The notes beneath the pieces were generated by a model. The model was not told the DNA's origin. It saw only the letters and a list, made by a program, of their open reading frames with translations, and did not search any database. The translations under genes were made by a program, and so were the position numbers. DNA of 33,343 bases from contig CACZCH010000014.1 of the NCBI GenBank assembly GCA_902779645.1, positions 1 through 33,343 on the forward strand, read 5' to 3'. This DNA comes from an uncultured bacterium (lineage in GTDB: Bacteria > Cyanobacteriota > Vampirovibrionia > Gastranaerophilales > Gastranaerophilaceae). Each line of letters begins with the position of its first letter. The stretch's first letter is position 1. Positions 17,601 to 25,733 of this stretch are shown piece by piece.

Positions 17601-20600
17601 TTTGTTATCAAACATCTTAAAGAAGGCATGAGAGAGTTTGATATAAGCAGATTATGCCAAGATGTTAATTGTAATGTTGAAGTTCCTGAACAGCTGAGAA
17701 TTACTGAGATATTGTGGAAATACAAAGAAGGATTCCCTGTAAAAGACGGTGAACCTGTAAAATTTGGTTATGACGTTAATAAATCTATGAAAACAAAAGA
17801 AGATATAGACGCATTTTGCAAAGTATTTAGCGGAGAACCTCTCACCAAAAAACAAGTAAATATGTATTCAGCAATGTTTGGAACAGGTTTTGGCAAAAAA
17901 GTAGAATTGATGGAAAAAACGCCTAATCTTACAAGAATTATTTCGGATTTAAACTCTAACTACATGAGACCGGAAGATTTATACAGAAAAATGAATGAAT
18001 TTGGGGAACAGGCTATGCTCTTATTGGATAAATTTGTCGAAGTTCATCCTGAAATGTCGGACAAAATTAAATCTTTCATGAAAACAAGCTCCGGTGACTA
18101 TGAATGCACTTTAACAAAAATAAAATCACAAAAAACTGTTGAACAAATTGAAAAGAATTTATACAAAATTGACAACATGAGTCCTGAAGATATTGAGATT
18201 TTAAAGGAAATCCTTGCAGATGAACTTAATTGGTCTGACCAAACAAGCTTTTCAGGTTTAATCACGGATTGTGATTTTTCAATAGAAAAATTTGATATCT
18301 TAAAACCGTTGTATTTACGAGAAAAAGCAAAAGGTGACTTATATGGTTATGACAAAAATAAATATGGAAAGTTATTCACCAAAGATTATGATATTGATAT
18401 ATTAAAGAAAGTAGTTGAGGGCTCTTCAGAGGCTGGTGAAGTAGATAATGCTATATATGCTCTTGATTGTTGTGATCATGAATTAGTTAAAACTTTGTTA
18501 TTTGATACGGATTTTGAATTAGATATGATTAAAGATGTGGTTCAGCAAGATATCAACCATTTTGACAGACAAGATAATACAATAGAACAAGTTAAACATC
18601 TTGCAAAAACTTATAAAGAAAAAAATATATCAAGAAATGAAGCATACTTAATGATGCGGAATATAAAAGAAATAACACAAGATATGGCTCAAAAAATGCT
18701 TGCAAAAGCAGAAAAATCAGAGATAGAGCATGCTGAAATTAATCGTATAATCAATCCTCAAAAAGATTATCAGCCCAGTGAAATGCATATGCTCTCTTAT
18801 GCAAGAACTCTTTCTAAATTGATAAATGAATCAAATAAAGAATTAATCAACACTCTTTTAGGCGAGGATTATTTTACCGTTGAAAAGATAGAAACCATTT
18901 GCAAGAAGCGATTTGTCTTTGACGAATTAGACCGCTGGTCTCCCGAAAAAGACATGGAAAAAGCACTCGATGTTGCTAAGAATTATAAGCAAAAAGGTAT
19001 GACGCCAGAAGAAGCTTATGTAATGCTTCTTAATATTCCTGCTATGACAAAAACTCTTGCACAGAGAATTATTACAAGAGTTAGAGCAGAAGAAGCTGAT
19101 ATTGCACAAAAAGAGAACAGAAGTATTAGTGAAGAGAATATAGATAAAAAACTTACAGAAAATGCAAGAGCTGTACAGCCTGAGACAACAGAACTTGCGG
19201 AAGTCCTGTTGGAGGATGCAAATCTTACTTTAGACAATGTACAAAATATTATTAACTACAAGAATGACGGATATAATTCATTTTCTGCCGTACCTCAGAT
19301 AATGGAAATAGCCAAAACCTATAAACAAAAAGGTATTGATAAAAGTGTTGCTTATTTAATGATGCTTAATCCGTTCTCTATTACGGAACGTATGGCAAAA
19401 AAAGTTTTAAAACAAGTAAGAGATGAGATAGAAGAATCAAAATCATTAAGTTCTCTGTTGCCAAACCATAAATCAAGAGCTACTGATATTTCACGTTATG
19501 AACGTGAAGGAGAAATGCTTGTACGTTATATTTCTGCAGATAGAGCAGAATTAGCTGAATATTTACTTGATACGCCTGAGTGGAGTGACAGGACTCGGAA
19601 AATTATAAATGTTTTGTCATATACCAAAGATGCTCACGAAGTATTGGATTTATGCAAAAACTATGAAAAATATGAACTTACACAAGAGCAGGCAATTCAA
19701 GTAATAGAATCAAAAGGTGAAATATCTGCAAGAGACCTTAGCAAGCTTAACAAACTTATGGGCAGAAAAACAGTAACAGAAATGAACCCGACAGACAGAA
19801 ATACCGCAGTCAGATTTGTTGATGTAATAGATGTTCAAAATATTAATGAAATTACAATCGGCGGTAAAAAGAAACTGCTGAGAGCATTAGTTGATAACAA
19901 AGACGGTTCTTTCCAAATCTCTGAAAAACTTAGAGAAAGACTCCCGATTGTACCGAAAAATGTTGATGAATACTGTCCGCTTCTTCGTTCAATAGTCCGT
20001 GCAATCGGTATTGAAACAGAAGCATTGACTCCTGAACAGAGATTACAAATGTTTAATTCCTCAATGAAGGATTTATCAAAATCACTTGCCGAGCTTTCAG
20101 ACAAAGACTTTGCAGATTTATCAATTACGCTTGAAGAACCGAGAGAAGAATTTATAGGAATAGTAAAAGAAAAAATCAAGGGCTTAAGCGATTTAGAAAA
20201 ACGCAAAGTATTTGATTACTATGGTTTTGAACTCCACAGAAATAAAAATAATTCAACAGGATATACAATTACAGGCTATCCGGTTCACTTAAACAACGGT
20301 CAGAAGCTTGCACTTATTGAAAATCCAAAGACAAAAGCAGTTGTAGAAGCTTTAAGACCTGACGTAATAAAATTCTCAAAACAAAACAGAATAAAATGTT
20401 CTAATTCGCAGATAGAACAACTTCTGAATGATGTTTTGGATGGCCTTCCTGAAATTCGTACCATGATAGGAAAAAGTCAGCACGGTTCGCATGATTTTGA
20501 TGTTATGCAGCACTCTCTTAAAGTTATGCAAAAGCTTGTCCAAGACCCGAAATTTGAAAAACTTTCAGAAAGCGATAAAAAGATTATGCTTTTAGCTTCA

Positions 20601-21941
20601 CTTCTTCACGATATAACCAAAGGTGAAGGTTATTCTGACAGAACCCACGCAACAGAAAGTTCTTTTGACGGATTCTATATTGCACAAAAGTTCAATCTTT
20701 CAAGAGATGATGTTTTAAAATTGTATACTCTGATAGAACAGCACGAATGGCTTGGAGATGTTAATACAAAACGCAGCGAAGAAACTTTAACCAAAGCTCT
20801 GCAAAGAACGGCATTTAATCTGCAAAATGATAATCTTTTTGAACTTGCACTTATGTTTACTCACGCTGACTTGAAGGCAGTAAGAAAAGATAACTCTTTC
20901 CATGACAAAACAGAAGGCCCGAGCAGAATAAACTTCCGCGGAGAGGTTCACAGCTTTGGTGAAGCTGCTGATATTCACGCTCAAAGAATAAGAGAATACG
21001 TAAAAGAGCTGAAAGCAAACAAACCTTTTACTCCAACTACAAGAGTTCCAAAAATGTCAGATATAAAATCAAGAATCGGAAGTGTTGACTCTGACGGAAA
21101 CGTAAGGGACAAAGCCGGTAATATTATAAACGGTCTTTATTTAAGAGAATCCGACGGACTTATTATAATCAAGCATAACGAAGTTACCGACTGGGAAGCA
21201 ATCGGATTTTCAAAAGGTACAACTTCAAAAGGTATTACCGGTGTAGGTAAAATAAGAGACACACGCGGTCCGGAGGCTATTATAGACGAAGCTCCTTATG
21301 AAACAGGAAATGTACACTACTTTATGCACGGTTTGGATTATCCTAACCAGTTGATGAAATTTGAAGCATTTACTCAACCTGATTCCAGAGCAATGCTTTC
21401 CGTAACATATCTTGAACGACCTGAATCAAAACCGAGAGGATTCAGACCGCAAGGTGTATTCCTGCATTTCCGTGAGAAATACGTATACGGAGGCGGTGAA
21501 ACAGATGCCGGCTCAGGGTGCGGTAAATCAGTAGACGATTTTGTAAGGGACTATTGCTTTGGCGGTTCAAGAGAAAAAGACAGAACTATGGTATCAGAGC
21601 TTCACAAAAAATCAACCGGCATGAGCGATGAAGAATATGTCAGATTTATTGAAGAAAATCAAAATAAAGAATGGACAGAAATAGACCCTGCAATCGGAAA
21701 TAAGATGATAAAAGGCCTTGGGGATGGAATTATATCAACAGGCAGACGTCACGACAGAGCCTACGATGAATTCTATGCATCAAATCCTGATGAAGTTGAA
21801 GCAACTTTTGCTTATGAAGAAAATGTTGATTTAACTATTGATAATCCTATTGAATTTGTTAATAAAAATGAATACAGACTAAATTATCTTATTCGCTTTA
21901 ACCATGACCACGATATTCCAATGATATTGTTGGGAGATTAA
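11685..21941 (+). CDS. giant multidomain protein (3418 residues): EF-hand, zincin-like, helical repeats, HD domain
   Basis: One uninterrupted frame of about 390 kDa. An EF-hand calcium loop DTNNDEVLEENE is at residues 42-53. Residues about 445-690 are Ala/Gly-rich and partly hydrophobic, and could insert in or contact a membrane. A HExxH motif, HESGH, is at 1362-1366, with downstream acids E1417/E1421 (GETGAEA), as in lethal-factor-like zinc proteases. Four 118-residue helical repeats begin at 2264, 2383, 2500 and 2619. An HD-type site comprises H2943, H2975-D2976 (LLHDITKGEG) and D3062. The last 300 residues form an unrecognised Gly/aromatic-rich domain. No signal peptide is seen, nor a Shine-Dalgarno before the ATG. 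A secreted effector or polymorphic-toxin-like protein is one reading; an intracellular scaffold is another. Confidence 0.9.
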   Translation: MGFNEFWLQFNNGKKEQLNDTKHGVRKEQVDKKFHNLFDAYDTNNDEVLEENEAKIIYAQLKEFAGDNVFDSEENLKTMSLFAEQANIENVDYQGFIKSISDAAANIISFKENVTDDGGKEITTEYKDGTKQTIAYYQNGDFKWKKTEKKYKKTVYEIVLNGERREVTEEQFKQAQKKVEETKKQSDKITVQKGKEKQKSLSVSAPAPDIQGYSTTKKWEEKTQEFSPRFIAENLGVDINTEEGKKILERLSYLPKEALEGIKDGAELKDILVQNDLSADFNNISNILEILYGVTIRNDVELEESEEQRKQLLSQIQTVGIMSELYARVAEYYDTYTDNQGVFGLGSEGIGWILNKIGIQGENHYQWADSCREFIQKINEFKVLNSAKFNEEFKELTGKEKFNVEALQKMVELAKDGKAQDEYGDYTDEYKQAVKEFSNFDVTNINARAWYHPDNIISGFGEALAMIATLGWGAETKAGQMLATSTMATFSKAGVAVASKQVNNRLLQGALRISGKGIKLIGPALNEGTKMYAYTAVMGTATNIANRAIKFDSEENTLDKFLQTEAMVLDNATGSFGFGAFAGVFGSTVTQKVMQRASRVSTKVGTALSDKFAKGAVDANEVFTTILEKSAPTKIAEVAALATDVLGFTAFESVLAIVKNLDNFPDGYSVEDLTNIIWEELKNQGYNLFQIKIVAWLLSSRSARMQATRYMKDAMPQLKGATVEWVNEGKDGYKINLPDGRKIKCKNTTEYISALHLMVRGETAFSEKFDVKNRKTSDGKTLEGGVKDTELTEVAPFANRLNESVTAKDLIYSGKEKTVPFADGSRVKELSDTEFKELKVRVEQKINKLPKNTKEFLMSYVKTITKENIQIVERFVSTKDVYDKVGLFFDALNDLKNINQAKMFEFVMDNYAEFSTLSTSRIIETTKTPEQLQLRIELMKMALTNQQFRNSSHLKNIVLNAKSIEDAINTFEYTEKYGVTEKARADLSKQFGEEKADKMINDFTKAKEEFGLNVDNLICFGEHIKNTGDLSEEQAKNFSYEGDYITAKSTYPKENLTFYFDKNSGELVAFKDDKNNIVYNLNAGKIIKTFPTEIWYDKKSLGNNNKLLGAITETTDLRGNWLGSVEFVKSKIDGEFEIYEYDTNGKRYKSGLVEFDKQGGKHIEKRTTSLDGTVTEQVYADDKLGNRYMYYKTTDSSGKVLYESTKIFKVIDKNHFVSTDDGISYDIQYTNENVTITKLDKNGKKTQEKVVYKIKDYTQADYSKIENFEDKVYSDSEKRAQLENGEKTLGELMVEAGIYEPHTIDRKLLPALKQLSGEEWFQYEISGTEAITLANVKDNGHSTHGTIGIGKDRRKDASLLEHESGHEKDNLSKWSEDEEFVRIYNEEKALCQKYMPEIELEQLDYFMVKHLSEPMGETGAEANQITNIPNSRKSIGSRSMFAQKVLPRTIAYVANKNRGRIHSNTSEVKPVQKTEFKSWEDIEQNKNNLGKDFSAVQMKIINEYLLNDFEEIIPEHMTIIEKMLNTKSLTPDEIIKLIKSEKIPQDELFKIDEYAKVAEEQGFNIVQMMESSEQEFNTYIEQESQRIAEGKIKVNEPETKITVTDNKSSLLEQIKNKFKYYNLKEAKEELKSLTKEEVQKLSELLASDKYLKDRLGRYYDLKDYVRIAKNSGDADLELAKECLKNGFHLNFYHGLADVIDNNSARREVAFELLKLHSQFKQVKQHSAYQYQSNIVAEEAYWNYILKDIKTEGQKDAYLLYLKSVRLEEISDHSAIQPNMRYINNVDEMQAWLEIKDYKRSYHREELRQTYIKLSPEDRKLFTKEQFDYENQWDSGFGRLIDVMKLLLDPNIKSGYKEEIREFLKKNPDDMMTFKIMRAIDCTGEKPVFNIEHFRRIARFANAGVEYDQYRFENLTEGYKNEDGTFHYAYDNAYLDRWYEALTNGAEEKTLGRRFTMEEAQDVSYIREDWKKDFVIKHLKEGMREFDISRLCQDVNCNVEVPEQLRITEILWKYKEGFPVKDGEPVKFGYDVNKSMKTKEDIDAFCKVFSGEPLTKKQVNMYSAMFGTGFGKKVELMEKTPNLTRIISDLNSNYMRPEDLYRKMNEFGEQAMLLLDKFVEVHPEMSDKIKSFMKTSSGDYECTLTKIKSQKTVEQIEKNLYKIDNMSPEDIEILKEILADELNWSDQTSFSGLITDCDFSIEKFDILKPLYLREKAKGDLYGYDKNKYGKLFTKDYDIDILKKVVEGSSEAGEVDNAIYALDCCDHELVKTLLFDTDFELDMIKDVVQQDINHFDRQDNTIEQVKHLAKTYKEKNISRNEAYLMMRNIKEITQDMAQKMLAKAEKSEIEHAEINRIINPQKDYQPSEMHMLSYARTLSKLINESNKELINTLLGEDYFTVEKIETICKKRFVFDELDRWSPEKDMEKALDVAKNYKQKGMTPEEAYVMLLNIPAMTKTLAQRIITRVRAEEADIAQKENRSISEENIDKKLTENARAVQPETTELAEVLLEDANLTLDNVQNIINYKNDGYNSFSAVPQIMEIAKTYKQKGIDKSVAYLMMLNPFSITERMAKKVLKQVRDEIEESKSLSSLLPNHKSRATDISRYEREGEMLVRYISADRAELAEYLLDTPEWSDRTRKIINVLSYTKDAHEVLDLCKNYEKYELTQEQAIQVIESKGEISARDLSKLNKLMGRKTVTEMNPTDRNTAVRFVDVIDVQNINEITIGGKKKLLRALVDNKDGSFQISEKLRERLPIVPKNVDEYCPLLRSIVRAIGIETEALTPEQRLQMFNSSMKDLSKSLAELSDKDFADLSITLEEPREEFIGIVKEKIKGLSDLEKRKVFDYYGFELHRNKNNSTGYTITGYPVHLNNGQKLALIENPKTKAVVEALRPDVIKFSKQNRIKCSNSQIEQLLNDVLDGLPEIRTMIGKSQHGSHDFDVMQHSLKVMQKLVQDPKFEKLSESDKKIMLLASLLHDITKGEGYSDRTHATESSFDGFYIAQKFNLSRDDVLKLYTLIEQHEWLGDVNTKRSEETLTKALQRTAFNLQNDNLFELALMFTHADLKAVRKDNSFHDKTEGPSRINFRGEVHSFGEAADIHAQRIREYVKELKANKPFTPTTRVPKMSDIKSRIGSVDSDGNVRDKAGNIINGLYLRESDGLIIIKHNEVTDWEAIGFSKGTTSKGITGVGKIRDTRGPEAIIDEAPYETGNVHYFMHGLDYPNQLMKFEAFTQPDSRAMLSVTYLERPESKPRGFRPQGVFLHFREKYVYGGGETDAGSGCGKSVDDFVRDYCFGGSREKDRTMVSELHKKSTGMSDEEYVRFIEENQNKEWTEIDPAIGNKMIKGLGDGIISTGRRHDRAYDEFYASNPDEVEATFAYEENVDLTIDNPIEFVNKNEYRLNYLIRFNHDHDIPMILLGD
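18474..19770 (+). repeat. four tandem 118-residue repeats inside the giant protein
   Basis: Units start with a similar phrase: DHELVKTLL (residue 2264), SNKELINTLL (2383), ETTELAEVLL (2500) and DRAELAEYLL (2619), at spacings of 119, 117 and 119 residues. Each then carries a version of AKTYKQKGI followed by an EAYLMM-like helix, then a TERMAKKVL-like helix. The last unit is the most divergent. They are degenerate at DNA level, so the duplication is old. Confidence 0.75.
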
Positions 21942-22144
21942 ATTAAAAATCTTTACAAAAATTTCGCCTGTGTCGGAATTTTTAAACTCAATATTCACAT
22001 GTGTTTTGGCATGTTTTTGTAAATTTTTGTTACGATTTGTAAATTTTTCTTGACATGATATTTCATGCTTTTTTGATTTAGTGTAGCATGCACTTATCAA
22101 CTATCCCCAAATCTCCTCCCAAAATTATTAGAGAAAATACTTAT

Positions 22145-22188
22145 ACTGACTCGAAGGGATAAAAAAATAAAAACGGGTCAGTTTTTAT
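22145..22188 (+). terminator. terminator between the giant gene and the convergent AsmA-like gene
   Basis: ACTGACTC (22145-22152) pairs with GGGTCAGT (22175-22182), with one G-U pair, followed by TTTTATTT on the plus strand. It lies 200 bases after the giant gene's stop. The intervening 21942-22144 is AT-rich, contains the phrase TTTGTAAATTTTT twice, and holds no convincing gene. Confidence 0.6.
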
Positions 22189-22218
22189 TTGCTTATATTT
22201 GTAATGTTTCAAATTGTT

Positions 22219-25200
22219 TTATTCTGATTCACTTTGTGCAGGAGTTTCAGCTGTTTTTGTTTCTGTTGTGTTTGTTTCTGTTTTAACCTCTGTTTCCACA
22301 GTTTTAAGAGGTTCTGATGGTGTAACTGTTTCTGTTGTCTGAGCAGGAGCTGTTTCTTGAGTCGGTGCTTTTGTATTCTTTGTTGAATTTTTTACACTGT
22401 TCCAAAGATTTTTAAAATCTTCTTTTGTTGTATTTATTTGGTTTTTAGCATCTTCTATTTTTTTCTTTTCAGCTTCGACCCTATTATTAAATTCCTCTTT
22501 TGTTTGATTGATATCCGTTTTATATGCATCTTTTACACTATCTACAACATCTTTAACTGTTTGAGGTTTTAAATTCGTCATATCTGCATTTTTAAGCCAT
22601 TTGAAAGTCTTAATCGAGCTTTTTGAATCAACACCGCCGTTAAATACAACCTTAAAATCCTGATAATTTGTACTTTTATTAGTCAAATTAGGTATTAATT
22701 CCGTTTTCTCACCTTGCGGATTTGATGTAAGAATTTTAAGAACATTGGCAGCTTTTGTGCCCAAAATATCAGACATATTTAATGAACCTAAAACACCTAG
22801 TTTTGCAACCATAGGTGCATCTAATCTGCCTAAGATATTAACATTTGTCGTACCGTTAACCAGATTATATTTACCGGTAATATAGTAACAAAGACTCGGG
22901 CCTGCACTCTTAACCGGATTCAAGTTTGCCCAGCCGTCAGAGAATGACATTTTCCCTTCTAAAACATCAAATTGAGCTGTTGTTGCAAGTCCTGCAGCAT
23001 TTGATAGAGCGTTCACTGTATTCTTCAGGAAATAATTTTGTGTAATATTTGCTGCCCCTAGAAATCCTTCAAAACGCCCGATTGAACCGAATGCACCTTT
23101 TTTAATATCAAAACTCAAATCACCTTTCATGGATTTTATCATTGCGTTATATTCTTGTACAACTAATGTGAGATTTGTATCAAAACCAAGCGTACCTGTT
23201 AGTGCTTTTTTTATACCTGAAGCTCCTTCAATTGCAGATTCTGCGTCCATGCCCGAACCTTTAAAGCTGATTTTTGTTTTTGCATTTGAAAGATTATAAA
23301 TAATATTTCCGCTTACTTTACCCTTAAAAGATTCTCCTTTTAGATTTCTTAAGTAAAAATCCATGCCTTTTAGTTCGAAATCGCTTGAAAGATTTTGAGC
23401 TTTGATTCCACCTGATGCAAACTCTTTAACCGTACCTGAGCCGTGAATAATTGTGCCGTGGAATTTCAAATCCATATTAGACATCGTAACGGGTATTTCA
23501 GGAATTGAGATGGAAGGAACCGTTGCAGAACCGCTCACAATCGGATTCATCATGCTTCCGGTTATATTCAACTTACCCTTGAATGACATCTTCGATTTAT
23601 CAAAAAGCGGAATAATAATCTCAGATAAATCAGTAGTTGAATAAACAAGGTTAAGCGTTTGTTTAGCAATATTCATATCGCCTTTAAGAGTAGATTTTAT
23701 ATCCCCTGTTGAAACAAAATCCAAACCGATTTTTTCAGTTAAATAATTTGTAATTTTGCCTGAAATATTTGTCCTTATTTTTTCAATGTTAACCGACGTT
23801 GGGGTAATTTCAATAACCTCCGGTGTAATATTTGCCTTTATGACAGAAGCGGAAGCAGTTAGAGCAGGATTGATTAATTTTACATTAGAGCTAATTGCAT
23901 CCCCTCCGAAACTTTTACCGTCAGAAGTTATGTTAACATTAGTTAACGGAGCTTTAAGTCTTAAATCAGACGGAATATTTTTCAAATCAAGATTATCAAT
24001 GCTTAATTTTATTACAGGATTAATTTTATCCAATTTACCTTTGATTATTGCATCCATTGAAATTACACCTGAGTAAATCGGATTTTCTTTCATCAAAGAT
24101 GCTTGACCGAGAGCAATAAGCAAACCCTTTATACTTAATTTATCCGCAATTGCATGAATATCAGCAACGGCATCTGAACTTAGCGTACCGTATACTTTAA
24201 GCGGTTGACCTAAAATAGAAAAACTTAAATTTTTAATATTTACGTTATTGTTATCCAATGCAACATCTGCGTTAATATTATCAATACCTATTTTATAAGC
24301 TCCATAATATAGTTTTGCAGTCGGGATTTTTATATATCCGCTTGACTGAACTGTTTTTAAATCAGATTTAATATTGCAATGTATATTTACCCCCCCGCTT
24401 GCACTAAGAGTTTGCAAATCTTTAATATTAAATATAAGGGCAATTTTTTGAACTATATTAAGAGCATTTTTTAAATCCAAATCAGATTTTACATTTAAAT
24501 CAGCATAGGGTTTCTTTCCTGTTGTAACTTTGCCCTTAATAGTTGAAACTTCTTTTTTTGCAGTATAAATATTTGAATCTATGTTTATCGTATTACCCTT
24601 AAAAATCAAATTCACGTTAGATTTCGGCAAATCAATAATAGATACATTTTTTATATTTATTCCGCCTTCAATTGATTCTTTTGATGTTTTTAAATTTATA
24701 TCTGCATCAGCCGTAACATTATATTCATAAAGTCCGTTTAAAATTCCTATAAAATCAACTTTCTGAGGTTCTGTTTTTTCCTCTTCTTTAGGATTAAATA
24801 CCAAATCATTTAAATCAGCTTCCGGCATTATCTTGTTAAAAATATTAACATTGTAGTTAAATTGTTCTCTGTTTTTTAATATTACCTTTCCCGAACCTTT
24901 AATTTTTACGTGCTTGTTGATTATAAAATCGGTAATATCGGTTTTGTTACCGTTTACAATATAATTATCTTTCCCGTCAGTAATATTAACCTTGTACCCT
25001 CCTATGTGAATGTCAGGAAGATGGTTAGAAAGCTTTAAGCCAAAAGGAAGAGCGGTAACACTCCCTCTCCCTGCGGGAGAGGGTTGGGGTGAGGGGGAAA
25101 TATTTTCTTCTTGTTTAGGCAGATATTGCAGCAAATCTAATTCACCTTTTTTATTAAACTTTAATGTAACATCAGCGTTATCCAAACTGACAACATCTAT

Positions 25201-25521
25201 TCTTAAATTTTTTGCGAAAAGAGGAATAAGCGACATTTTTACTTGAAAATTATCTGCAATAAAAATAGGTTCTTTATTCGGAGTGTACAATTCAAACTTT
25301 TTAACTTTTAACCCTGCCGTAAATTTTGGAGTACCTACTATTCTAACTTCCTCAAGTCCTGCGCTTAAACCTGTTGCTTTGTTAATTTCTCCGACAATTT
25401 GAGGTGTATATTTATCTATAAATATATTCAATATAAAAGGAAGCAAAAGAATTAAAATAAAAGCACCTATTAATATTGAACCTAAGATTATTCCTATTTT
25501 AGTTAAAAGTTTGATGTTCAT
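22219..25521 (-). CDS. AsmA/TamB-like envelope protein
   Basis: A 1100-residue protein with one N-terminal transmembrane helix (about residues 9-31, GIILGSILIGAFILILLLPF) and a long periplasmic part of repeated beta strands. The opening after the helix (IVGEINKATGLSAGLEEVRI, then LIPLFAKNLRIDVVSLDNADV) and the late segment FEGFLGAANITQNYFLKNTV are typical of the AsmA/DUF748 group. These proteins are thought to act as lipid-transfer bridges between the membranes. The C-terminal 100 residues form a charged coiled coil and then a Thr/Glu/Pro-rich tail. Residues 142-154 (ISPSPQPSPAGRG) come from an inserted dispersed palindrome. It is monocistronic. The spacer 25522-25733 to prs holds both divergent promoters. 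Confidence 0.85.
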   Translation of the reverse strand: MNIKLLTKIGIILGSILIGAFILILLLPFILNIFIDKYTPQIVGEINKATGLSAGLEEVRIVGTPKFTAGLKVKKFELYTPNKEPIFIADNFQVKMSLIPLFAKNLRIDVVSLDNADVTLKFNKKGELDLLQYLPKQEENISPSPQPSPAGRGSVTALPFGLKLSNHLPDIHIGGYKVNITDGKDNYIVNGNKTDITDFIINKHVKIKGSGKVILKNREQFNYNVNIFNKIMPEADLNDLVFNPKEEEKTEPQKVDFIGILNGLYEYNVTADADINLKTSKESIEGGINIKNVSIIDLPKSNVNLIFKGNTINIDSNIYTAKKEVSTIKGKVTTGKKPYADLNVKSDLDLKNALNIVQKIALIFNIKDLQTLSASGGVNIHCNIKSDLKTVQSSGYIKIPTAKLYYGAYKIGIDNINADVALDNNNVNIKNLSFSILGQPLKVYGTLSSDAVADIHAIADKLSIKGLLIALGQASLMKENPIYSGVISMDAIIKGKLDKINPVIKLSIDNLDLKNIPSDLRLKAPLTNVNITSDGKSFGGDAISSNVKLINPALTASASVIKANITPEVIEITPTSVNIEKIRTNISGKITNYLTEKIGLDFVSTGDIKSTLKGDMNIAKQTLNLVYSTTDLSEIIIPLFDKSKMSFKGKLNITGSMMNPIVSGSATVPSISIPEIPVTMSNMDLKFHGTIIHGSGTVKEFASGGIKAQNLSSDFELKGMDFYLRNLKGESFKGKVSGNIIYNLSNAKTKISFKGSGMDAESAIEGASGIKKALTGTLGFDTNLTLVVQEYNAMIKSMKGDLSFDIKKGAFGSIGRFEGFLGAANITQNYFLKNTVNALSNAAGLATTAQFDVLEGKMSFSDGWANLNPVKSAGPSLCYYITGKYNLVNGTTNVNILGRLDAPMVAKLGVLGSLNMSDILGTKAANVLKILTSNPQGEKTELIPNLTNKSTNYQDFKVVFNGGVDSKSSIKTFKWLKNADMTNLKPQTVKDVVDSVKDAYKTDINQTKEEFNNRVEAEKKKIEDAKNQINTTKEDFKNLWNSVKNSTKNTKAPTQETAPAQTTETVTPSEPLKTVETEVKTETNTTETKTAETPAQSESE
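25061..25098. repeat. dispersed palindromic repeat, copy inside the AsmA-like gene
   Basis: CCCTCTCCC (25063-25071) pairs with GGGAGAGGG (25075-25083), followed by TTGGGGTGAGGGGG. A second copy differing at about four positions lies at 31201-31238. This copy reads in frame on the minus strand and adds a Ser/Pro-rich stretch to the protein. Base composition is far richer in G+C than the host gene. Confidence 0.8.
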
Positions 25522-25733
25522 GTAAAAATCCCCCTCAACAAATGAATTTTAGCATAAATCAATAAGGTTTAGTATATCAAATTGTATAATTTTAATAAAA
25601 CGGCAAAAAATTTTTTTATGCGTTTTTACATGAATATAACTTAATATTTTGTAAAATAATCTTTATAAAAACAGATATTTAGTGTAGAATAAAATCACTC
25701 TTCTGTCACAAAAAGTATGAAAGGATTGCCAAT

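Noticed and set aside
21879-22100. 73-codon minus-strand frame starting at a TTG
   Set aside because: It overlaps the coding end of the giant gene antisense and has a poor start. A GGAGGAG lies upstream but too far away. Not convincing without homologs.
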